A stretch of 64,000 nt of DNA from Bin80 sp026709335 (GTDB lineage: Bacteria > Bacteroidota > Rhodothermia > Rhodothermales > Bin80), in assembly GCA_965200825.1 (NCBI GenBank), contig OZ241385.1, forward strand, positions 2,976,001-3,040,000, written 5' to 3'. The position numbers and the translations under genes are program-made. Shown piece after piece: positions 46,753-55,200 of the stretch. Below the pieces are notes generated by a model. It ran no database searches. It was not told where the DNA came from and saw only the letters and a program-made list of their open reading frames with translations. Within the stretch, counting starts at the first letter, position 1; every line of letters begins with the position of its first letter.

Positions 46753-47058
46753 ATGGGTAAAGAAGAACGCCAAACCAGAATTTCGTTTTCAACTTGGATG
46801 ACTGAACAGGAGAAACAGATGGTGCGAGCCAAAGCGCAATCACTGGGCATGAGCATATCTGCCTACTTACGCGAAACTCTGTTAAATCGTAAACAAACAA
46901 CTGAAGAAGTTCTGGCCCGTGAATGGGTAGCAACTGCGTTGCTACTTCAAAAAATGATTTCTTCCGAAGATGATCAAAGCTCAAACCTGCAAGATGTGCT
47001 GGAAAAAGTAAAATCTTTGATTCAGCGCTCGCTCTCGAAGGAGACAAAGCCACTGTAG
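46753..47058 (+). CDS. MobC-like relaxosome accessory protein (ribbon-helix-helix)
   Basis: This 101-aa protein has an N-terminal ribbon-helix-helix fold (RQTRISFSTWMTEQEKQMVRA, then GMSISAYLRETLL), as in MobC/TraJ-type proteins that bind oriT and recruit the relaxase. ATG 46753 is preferred to 46717 because it starts just before the RHH strand. It lies 10 bp upstream of the relaxase gene and 36 bp downstream of the candidate oriT. Confidence 0.75.
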   Translation: MGKEERQTRISFSTWMTEQEKQMVRAKAQSLGMSISAYLRETLLNRKQTTEEVLAREWVATALLLQKMISSEDDQSSNLQDVLEKVKSLIQRSLSKETKPL

Positions 47059-47067
47059 AGGAAGAGT

Positions 47068-48066
47068 ATGATCTGCGCAAGCCAACTGGCACACAGCTTT
47101 GAGAACGTAGCTCGATATCTGGAATCTCCAAAATCCCATCGCGAGAACCGGATCAGAGTTGTATGGACTGAGGGGCGTCATATTATCTGTAATGAAAACC
47201 TAAGCACCGCAGCTCGGGAAATGAAACTGGTTGCATCCGGCAACAGTGCTGTCAGACGCCCGGTTCTGCACATGTCGATCTCTTGGGCACCAGAAGATGA
47301 TCCATCAAGGAGTCAAATGGCAGAAGTGTCCGACCGTGTACTGAAGAAACTCAACCTACAGGAACATCAGGCAATGCTGGTTGCGCATGGTGATGAGCAC
47401 TACGCTCATGTACACACGATGATCAATCGTGTTCACCCAATTACTCGCCGTGCCAACCATCTGGGGTTGTATTATCGCCGAGTTCAGGAAACATTGCGAA
47501 AAGCAGAGCGAGAAATGAATTTCAGGGAAACGCCAGGGTACTATTATCAGCTTCCGGAACAATCCCCACCTGATCGCCGGGAATCACTTTCCAAACAGGC
47601 TCACAAAGCAACTCAGGGGCGTGGAGAGGTGCCGTTTCAGTTGATTGTACAGGATGTTGCAGAGACAGATTTTGATCACGCAAAGAGTTGGGAAGATTTA
47701 CATGTTCGGCTTGAGAAGAACGGCTTAAGACTCACTCGTTGGCGAAGCGGGTTAGTGGTCACTGATGAACACGAATATGCAAAATGTAGCAGTGTCGCAA
47801 GAAATTCCTCGTTGCGTCAACTTGAAGCACGTTTTGGAGAATCTTGGCGTAATGCTGAAGATATCTCACTGGATCGGCAGATCCAAAAACTTGAGCACGT
47901 GAAGATTGCAGATCTCACCGCAAACGGTAGGCAGAAGATTGGACAGGAGTTCGCTCGACTGGATGTAAAGGGAGTTAACCTCAAGGCCAGATTGGGGCGA
48001 GCTGCCTATAATTCGTTCAAGGTACTGGTAGCCGACGAGAAACAGCGAGGAGATCTTGGGCTCTAA
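47068..48066 (+). CDS. MOBP-type relaxase (MobA/VirD2-like)
   Basis: This 332-aa protein carries the relaxase metal-binding motif III as H107-G-D-...-H114-V-H116-...-N120 (HGDEHYAHVHTMINRVHP), and a probable nicking Tyr at Y17 in VARYLESPK. Relaxases nick oriT and lead the transferred strand. The protein is short, with only about 170 residues after the relaxase domain, and no helicase or primase domain. It forms an operon with the MobC-like gene and overlaps the small membrane-protein gene downstream. Confidence 0.85.
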   Translation: MICASQLAHSFENVARYLESPKSHRENRIRVVWTEGRHIICNENLSTAAREMKLVASGNSAVRRPVLHMSISWAPEDDPSRSQMAEVSDRVLKKLNLQEHQAMLVAHGDEHYAHVHTMINRVHPITRRANHLGLYYRRVQETLRKAEREMNFRETPGYYYQLPEQSPPDRRESLSKQAHKATQGRGEVPFQLIVQDVAETDFDHAKSWEDLHVRLEKNGLRLTRWRSGLVVTDEHEYAKCSSVARNSSLRQLEARFGESWRNAEDISLDRQIQKLEHVKIADLTANGRQKIGQEFARLDVKGVNLKARLGRAAYNSFKVLVADEKQRGDLGL

Positions 48067-48400
48067 ACCATCTGGTCTGCGCGAGCGCACAGAAAAAGAT
48101 CAAGCGAACAAGATCCGCAGAGAGTTAGATCCTCTTCTTGAGGCAACCAAGAAGAATCAAACAGAGCTGAAATCCTGCGTCCGTCAGATACGAAGGCTTT
48201 TACACATCCAGCAAGCGCCTTGGCAGAAAGCCGGAGCAATGTTATGGGGAATCGTGATGGGAATGCTTCTATTCGCACTTCTGCAACAGCACATCCAACA
48301 CTCAAAGAGTGCGTGCGTACTTGGTACCAAAATCATGACAGCCTGGCCGTCCTTATCCGAATCCGAACGTGCCATGATGGAACAGCTCGCTGGTCAGTGA
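48056..48400 (+). CDS. Small membrane protein, mobilization-associated
   Basis: This 114-aa protein has a charged helical N-terminus (about 8-55, coiled-coil-like) and one membrane segment at about 63-82 (AMLWGIVMGMLLFALLQQ), then a short periplasmic tail. It starts at TTG 48056 overlapping the relaxase stop. Similar small proteins (MobB/MbeB-like) couple relaxosomes to the membrane; that role is inference. Confidence 0.55.
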   Translation: MGSKPSGLRERTEKDQANKIRRELDPLLEATKKNQTELKSCVRQIRRLLHIQQAPWQKAGAMLWGIVMGMLLFALLQQHIQHSKSACVLGTKIMTAWPSLSESERAMMEQLAGQ

Positions 48401-48483
48401 TCTTGACTGTTTCGTAGCAGTAATCCAATGATGCTGTACGATGGGAAGCGTAAGACTGGATAAATCATCAAACTAAAAGCAAC

Positions 48484-49368
48484 GTGTGGACAAAAACACC
48501 TCTCATCTTTATACTGCTTGTCAGCACACTGGCACAAGCTCAGCAACCGACACCGGAGCGAATCATCAATGTAACCGGACCAGTTCAGCCAGCAATTGAT
48601 GCACAGGTATCCCGATTTAATACCGGGGGCAGAGCGGATGTACTTCGTCAGTCCGATGTACTCATCTATCCATATGGGATCTATCAGCCCGTCTTGACTT
48701 GCACTGTACTTCGGGCATGTATTGTGGAACTTCAACCCGGAGAAGGACTCATCAGTCTTATCGCAGGAGATGATCAGCGGTGGCTAATTGATCATACAGC
48801 CACCGGGACAGGAGCTGAGACGGCAATTGTTTCTGTGAAACCGATTGATCATAACATCACTACGAATCTCATTATCTCCACAGATCGGCGGGTGTATCAT
48901 ATCACATTGGATAGCCCGCCATACAGCACGAAAGGAAATCAGTATAATCCGCAACATCAGTACACCCGGCACATCCGCTTTTATTATCCTACTGAACAGA
49001 AATTGATATCGTCAAATCGCACAGAGGAATCAGATGCCCCTAGCAGTCTTTCATTGCAGGAACTAAATCATCACTACACATGGCGGGCAGAAAAAGGGTT
49101 TCCATGGGTTCCCACGGCCGTCTTTGATGATGGGGAGCGTGTGTATATCCAGATTCCATCCAGTGCATACTCAGAAGATCAACCACTTCTCAGCATTGGC
49201 ACCAGCGGAGCAGAAAGAGTTACAGATTATGTCGTACGCGATGGGTATTTTATCGTAGATGGGCTTTTTGACCATGCCCGACTGATTACGGGCGGGATTG
49301 CCCGTAAAGGGCTTTTTCTGAGAAAACGCCATACGCAGCGCGCACTGCACCTCTATAAAATTCGATGA
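48484..49368 (+). CDS. trbG: TrbG/VirB9-family T4SS core protein
   Basis: This 294-aa protein, starting at GTG 48484, has a signal peptide (LIFILLVSTLAQAQ) and the two beta domains of VirB9/TrbG: an N-terminal half with YPYGIYQPVLTCTVLRACIVELQPGE and a C-terminal half with WVPTAVFDDGERVYIQIP and LFLRKR. It forms the outer-membrane core with VirB10. The stop overlaps the trbI start (ATGA). Confidence 0.9.
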   Translation: MWTKTPLIFILLVSTLAQAQQPTPERIINVTGPVQPAIDAQVSRFNTGGRADVLRQSDVLIYPYGIYQPVLTCTVLRACIVELQPGEGLISLIAGDDQRWLIDHTATGTGAETAIVSVKPIDHNITTNLIISTDRRVYHITLDSPPYSTKGNQYNPQHQYTRHIRFYYPTEQKLISSNRTEESDAPSSLSLQELNHHYTWRAEKGFPWVPTAVFDDGERVYIQIPSSAYSEDQPLLSIGTSGAERVTDYVVRDGYFIVDGLFDHARLITGGIARKGLFLRKRHTQRALHLYKIR

Positions 49369-50327
49369 CCAATAAACTGAGTGAATTAGAGCATGAGAAT
49401 GAGGCTTCCGAGTTTGTAGATCCGGCGCCTGTTGCACGACTGTCCAGGCGAAATATACTCGCATTGGCGCTCAGCCTTGCAGGGGTTTTGTTGGTATTGT
49501 TTTTCAGCAGTAGACGCCAGGCTACTACGCCCGTCACAGAGTATGAACTTCCCTCATCCTCTACCCCTGATGTATTAACCTTGGTACCCATGGAACCAAG
49601 CATACCACAGCCTAATCCCTGGGAGCCATCAAAGGTTACACGTTCGGAGCGAACCGATGAGCGAAAAACTAATTATGATCAGGCGCGACAATCTCGCGGG
49701 ATGATCCATGTCTCAAACTCGGTTACGCCTGACAGTTCTCAGGGTTCGGCAGTTGCTCCTGAAGACAAGAAAGAATTGATTCTATTGGAGGGAAGTGTAA
49801 TTGAGGCTGCACTCGAAACCGGAATCCATACCGGTCGGCCCGGCCCGGTTCGCGCACGAGTCATACGACCGGTTCGGGATTCAAAGTGGTTAGACAAAAT
49901 TCTGATTCCCGCAGGCACACAGTTGATTGGTTCAATGCAGGGGACGCTTGCAGGAGAAGAGCCAAGAGCTCTCATTGTATGGAGTCGAATGATCTTCCCA
50001 AACGGTGAAACGAAGGATTTACCAGAACTCCCCGCACTTGATCTGAGCGGCGAAGGAGGATTGCAAGATAAGGTGAAATACTATCGTGCACAAAGATTTG
50101 GTAGTGCTGCGATGCTGGCATTGGTGGGCAGTGCCACCTCCCTTGCTACAACCGGTACAGCTGGCAGCTTGCTGGGTGGCTCACTTGCATTGGAATTGTC
50201 CAGGACTGCATCCGGGCAATTGGAAAGAGGAAAGCGTCGTCAGCCAACTCTGATTCTTCGGCCGGGGTATCAATTTCTTGTGTACGTGTCCAGAGATATG
50301 GTGTTTACAGAACCCTACACCGAATAG
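49365..50327 (+). CDS. trbI: TrbI/VirB10-family T4SS core protein
   Basis: This 320-aa protein has an N-terminal cytoplasmic part, one membrane helix (about 29-48, NILALALSLAGVLLVLFFSS), a Pro-rich linker, and the VirB10 C-terminal beta-barrel domain (LLEGSVIEAALETGIHTGRP ... ILIPAGTQLIGSMQG ... RPGYQFLVYVSRD). It spans the periplasm in the T4SS core. It lacks an extended N-terminal domain. Confidence 0.9.
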   Translation: MTNKLSELEHENEASEFVDPAPVARLSRRNILALALSLAGVLLVLFFSSRRQATTPVTEYELPSSSTPDVLTLVPMEPSIPQPNPWEPSKVTRSERTDERKTNYDQARQSRGMIHVSNSVTPDSSQGSAVAPEDKKELILLEGSVIEAALETGIHTGRPGPVRARVIRPVRDSKWLDKILIPAGTQLIGSMQGTLAGEEPRALIVWSRMIFPNGETKDLPELPALDLSGEGGLQDKVKYYRAQRFGSAAMLALVGSATSLATTGTAGSLLGGSLALELSRTASGQLERGKRRQPTLILRPGYQFLVYVSRDMVFTEPYTE

Positions 50328-50330
50328 AAC

Positions 50331-52130
50331 ATGAAGGCTGATCGCCTTTATGGCTGGACAGCTCCCCGCTCTCTTGGGGCTCGAAGTGCAATTGCCATTC
50401 TGGTGCTTCTTCCGGTAATCAGCTTACAAACTGCACTGGCAGTCATGAGCCTCGTCTGGGGGTCACCTTTGTCAGAGCCTCTCTTTCCGCACGAAATATC
50501 GAGATTGGTATTATTGTGTACGATGGGGCTCACTGCTCCATGGCTTTTGCGTCCTACGATGCGCCCACTTCTTATTCCGCTCCTTGCAATCCTCTTTCTC
50601 ATCAGTCTGGTACCAATATACAGCCCACATCATGTGCTGTTGGCCACAACCCGTTCCATCCATAGACCAGAATTAATGGGGATTACATTGGGCTCTCTCG
50701 CAATCGGCGGACTCCTTGGAGGTGTATTCGTTCGGGCAATGATTATGCGAACTGCTGAACAGCTTTCTCTGGCGAAGGGATCCACGCAATGGGGAAAAGC
50801 TCATGTTTTGAAAAAGCCGACCAAAGGGCTTCTTCTTGGAAAAATGGGAAACGAGTATTTGCGATACGACGGAGATGGGCATCTGATCACCATAGCCGCA
50901 ACTCGCAGTGGAAAAGGAGTGGGAACCGTAATGCCTAACCTTCTGAATTACGATGGGAGTATACTGGTCACGGATCCAAAAGGAGAAAACTATGCGGTGA
51001 CGGCAGCCTGGAGAAGGGATGTTTTGGGGCAGGAAATTGTTGCACTGGATCCATTTAAGCTGGTGAGCACACATAGCACTGAAATAGCGTCACTAAATCC
51101 ATTGGATTTTATTGATATCAATGGGGAAGACTACGTAGAAACGGCAATGATGCTGGCCGATATGATCGTTGGGCGAGGTCATCAGGTTGAGGAATCCCAC
51201 TGGAGGATGGAAGCAAAGGGATTACTGTTTAGCATCATTCTATATGTCGCAGAGAGCACAGCATTTGAAGATGAGAGGCATTTGATCAAAGTACGCAACC
51301 TACTGACGGATGACCGCGAGGGATTGGATAAGACCCTGGAAGCGATGAAAAATAGCACGTTGGATCAGGTGAGGGAGGGAGCTTGCAGGATTGAGCAAAA
51401 ATCAGAAAGGGAACGTAGTGGAGTCTTTTCGACAGCGCAAAGCTACACACATTTTTTGAGTAGCCCGCGAATGCATCATGTATTAACAAGTACGACTTGT
51501 GATCTGGAAAGTCTGCGGAGAGGAAGAATGACCGTATACATCATTCTTCCTCGAGAATACTTGAGTGCATTTGCTCCCTGGCTTCGCCTTATGATCAGTA
51601 GCAGCTACTACTCATGTACGCATGATGCCGCAAGAAAGTCTTCCCCAAAACAGCGTGTGGTATTTCTGTTGGATGAATTTGCGAACCTTGGATACATGCA
51701 AAACATCAAGGAAGCTGTATCTCTGGGAGGCGGCTATGGGTTGACTATGTGGCTGATTCTTCAGGATTTGGCACAACTGAAGCGGGAGTACAGTAGTGAA
51801 TGGGAAAGTTTCCTAGCCAATTGTGAAGTAATTCAAGCTTTTGCCATCCAAGATCCATTTACCAGCCAGAAGGTTGCTCAGTTGCTTGGAGAAATGTCTA
51901 TCTGGCAACGGAGATTGCATAAGGGAGACAGGTACAAGCTGGGGAAAATGCGTACGGGTTATGAAGAAAGTAGTCGTCCACTTCTCAAACCCGATGAACT
52001 CCGAAGGCTCCATCCTGATCGGCAATTATTATTGACACGACCATATCAACCGGTCGTTGCAGACAAATTTGTCTACTATAAGGATTCATTAACCGCTTCT
52101 CGAGCTCAACCCAATCCATTTATCGGATAG
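50331..52130 (+). CDS. traG: TraG/VirD4-family coupling ATPase
   Basis: This 599-aa protein has N-terminal membrane helices (about 18-45, 56-74, 80-98, 117-138) and a RecA-like motor with Walker A ATRSGKGVGT (about 190-199) and Walker B VVFLLDEFANLGYM. The ILVTDPKGENYAVTAAWRR segment is typical of type IV coupling proteins, which bring the relaxosome to the channel. It lies 3 bp after trbI. A second start further in would remove the first helix. Confidence 0.9.
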   Translation: MKADRLYGWTAPRSLGARSAIAILVLLPVISLQTALAVMSLVWGSPLSEPLFPHEISRLVLLCTMGLTAPWLLRPTMRPLLIPLLAILFLISLVPIYSPHHVLLATTRSIHRPELMGITLGSLAIGGLLGGVFVRAMIMRTAEQLSLAKGSTQWGKAHVLKKPTKGLLLGKMGNEYLRYDGDGHLITIAATRSGKGVGTVMPNLLNYDGSILVTDPKGENYAVTAAWRRDVLGQEIVALDPFKLVSTHSTEIASLNPLDFIDINGEDYVETAMMLADMIVGRGHQVEESHWRMEAKGLLFSIILYVAESTAFEDERHLIKVRNLLTDDREGLDKTLEAMKNSTLDQVREGACRIEQKSERERSGVFSTAQSYTHFLSSPRMHHVLTSTTCDLESLRRGRMTVYIILPREYLSAFAPWLRLMISSSYYSCTHDAARKSSPKQRVVFLLDEFANLGYMQNIKEAVSLGGGYGLTMWLILQDLAQLKREYSSEWESFLANCEVIQAFAIQDPFTSQKVAQLLGEMSIWQRRLHKGDRYKLGKMRTGYEESSRPLLKPDELRRLHPDRQLLLTRPYQPVVADKFVYYKDSLTASRAQPNPFIG

Positions 52131-52221
52131 CTTGCATTACCGCGCGGGATATGACGTAATAATCAGATTCAGAGGAGACATATCTCTTTCAGTCAATCAA
52201 ACCTTATTCATCTAGAGCTAA

Positions 52222-52258
52222 CAAAGCGCCCCGATACTTTTCAGTACCGGGGCGCTTT
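52222..52258. terminator. Shared bidirectional-type terminator between traG and surface protein 3
   Basis: AAAGCGCCCCGATACTTTTC followed by AGTACCGGGGCGCTTT forms a strong stem with A/T runs on both sides, so it can act on traG and on the convergent surface-protein gene. It is the inverted counterpart of the terminator at 28192-28229. Confidence 0.8.
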
Positions 52259-52299
52259 GGTTATGCTGGAATCAGCTCGTATGAGCTATTCCATGTTGG

Positions 52300-55200
52300 T
52301 TATTTCACCAGTGTCATGCGACCGGTTTTCACGTAGCGGTTCTCCGCTCCGGTTGCAATCATCCGGTAGAGATAGGTGCCACTGGCAAGGTTGATTGCGT
52401 TGAGCTCAATGCTACGATTGGCTCCCGCCTCAAACTCTTTCGCCGGTAGCGCCATCACTTCACGTCCGAGCATATCCACAATCTGTACCGTCACCTGTGC
52501 AGATTCAGGAAGATCAAATTGGATCCGGGTCGACGGATTGAACGGATTCGGGTAGTTGCCATGCAATGCAAACTCGGTCGGAATCTCGGTGATGTCGGAT
52601 TCGGTGCCGGTTACAACATCGGCGTTTACTCTGCTTCCGTTTTCATCCACTACGTAGAGATCAAGATCATTGGTGGCCCTGGAACCCGATAGGTTCGCAA
52701 TCAGCGTCTGCCCCTGATATCCGGACAGATTCAGGTCAAACACTGCGACCTTGTCATCTCCAGAGATCGCCTCAATCCGGTAGTAGTCAGGATCCATCTG
52801 AATGTAGTTGGTTGCTTGATCAAACGAGAAGTTGTTCGCAAGCAGTCTCGTCGGAGTCGCCGTACGCGGATCATCCAGAATGTTGATCGTTTGCAGTCTC
52901 ACACTTCCCAAATCTGCAGATCCATGCACCAAGAGCACATCCACACTTCTGTCTGACAGTGACTTCATCCGAGTCTCCAGACGTTTGAACGCGATATTGG
53001 TGCCTCCACCATGAGCAACGACCGCGTAGCTACGATTGTTTACCAATGAACCCAGGCTGATATCAGCCGGCTGTGAGGCTTCTGGTGCGCCCACGATTTC
53101 AACGGAGACTGAGTGTCCTCCCGCTGCAACATGCAGATAGCCGGTTGCACTCTGGAAGGTTGCACCACTGACGACTTCAAGGTCACCATCAAGCTTCACA
53201 TTCACCGGAGCCGGAATTTGTGCATTGTGAATAAACTGGAGTCGTGCCCGCCCACTGGCCAGCTCAGGCTGATTGATCGGGTTTTCCACCTGATTTGCGG
53301 CCACCGCAAAGATGGAGCAACTTCCGATATCAATCCCCTCCTGAGTCAAGTTCAGGGTCCCATTGACATAATCATTTGCCGTAAAGGATCCCTCTTCTCC
53401 ACCGCTGAGGTCGTACTGCCCGGCCAGACGAGGATTCGTCCAGTCGCAATCCCACTGCACAATACGAAGCCTCGTGTGATCAAACACATTCGGGATTCCT
53501 CCTGCGGCGAGACGAAGGTTCACGTTGGTGGCAAGTTCTTCCTTTCCTGCATCCAGCTTCCAGAAAATCTTGGCGTAGGTGTCGAGGGTAAGGAAATTGC
53601 CTCCGGTTCCCTGTGCCCGCAGGTTCTCATCGGGCCAGTCCGGGGCTGCTCCCTCCGGAATCTCCGTCATGGATGCAGACACCTTCTGAGCATCGGCCAG
53701 GTCAACCGGCAGCTGGACGATCGCCGGGCGGTAGTAGGAATTATCTCCGTCTATTCCGCCAACCGGGAAGATGTATCCGCCACCAATATCGCCATCTCCA
53801 GCATTGCCCTCCAGCAGATGGCGAGCAAATACCGTAGATGAATACGACTGGCGAGAGCCTCGAATAATGGAAGCACTGCAGAGGAGTGGATTGTCCTCAT
53901 CCGGGCCACAGGTCTTATCTGTAGCTCGCGCAGAAGTGCGCCGGATGAGATTCTCTTCAATGTCCGTTTTCTTGACGAGCCAGTAATATGAAGAATCGCT
54001 CTCAATCACGCCTTTAATCAGGGTCAGATTCGCACCATTTGAATGCTGGCCTGAGCGCTCGTTATCCGTATCCGGTAATTTGCCATTTCCTGCCCACTGC
54101 GTCACATTGCTTGCAAGTGAAACTCCTGCGCCATCGATCGTGACGTGATTCAGATCAATTGCTGAGGTCTTGACAGACTGCGTCTCTTTACCGGAAAACG
54201 TAAGATTCGCGTTGAGATAATAGCCTGCTCTGGTGAGACCGAAGTCAAAATCTCCTCCTACATTCAATTTCGCATTTGCTGAATTATATCGCCGCGCATC
54301 CCCGGTACCGGAAACCTTAAAACCTCCCTTGACAGTTTTTGTAGTTCCGCTACTTAGATACGTACCACCCACAGGGTTATCTGCATCTGTCCAGTTAGTA
54401 TTCGTATGCTCAATCTCCTGGGTATAATTCCCTTCAACCGTAACTTTCGTTCCTGCTCTGGATGAGAATCCCCCCGTTCCGCTGATCGCGAGATTCCCGC
54501 CAAACTTCAGGGTGCGAACATAGACATCTTCAACTTTGTCGTCTGGGTCATTACCGCCACGAGGATCTTCCAGAGGACTTCCAGTCTTGGTATTATACTG
54601 ACGGGCACCATTCGCAAAAATCCTAGCAGAATTAAGTGTGACATCTCCCTTGATCTCTGCACTAGAATTACTAACATTTCGGACCTCCGCATAAGGAGCA
54701 TGAGGATCATTTGACTTGAGAACATAGCTGGCGCCCGAAAATTCAACGGTTCCATTTTCAGCCTTCAAGCTTCCGATGATAACCTTCGGATGTGCGAAGA
54801 AAAGGGTTCCATCATCGTTCCTGTTGCCATAACCGCTATTGCGTTGAGGGTTTTTCGTTCCATCAAAGTCAATCGCATCAAATGATTCGGCTCGCAGAAC
54901 GGTTCGCTTGCTTCCTTTTGGGATACTAACTGCACCCTTCACCAGTCCTATATTATCGCCACTCCTTATGGTTGTCAGGAGTACTCTGGGTCTAGGCCCT
55001 GGTGAATCCAATCGGTTTAATTGCCAATCACCTCTTTGGCTATTAACACGAGCGTCATACTCCGGGCCTAACTGAAGGGATCCGGCTCCAATATCAATCA
55101 TACTCGTGGCATAGACAGTCACTGATGCAGTACCGTCCTCGTAATAGCCCTCGAGACTGGGATGATCATAATCAAGAGAGATTCTATCTTGACTCATCAC

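Noticed and set aside
53113..53841. A 242-residue plus-strand open frame inside surface protein 3
   Set aside because: It is antisense to the conserved C-terminal region of the surface protein; similar antisense frames occur at matching places in the paralogues (e.g. 18492-19253) because of codon composition.
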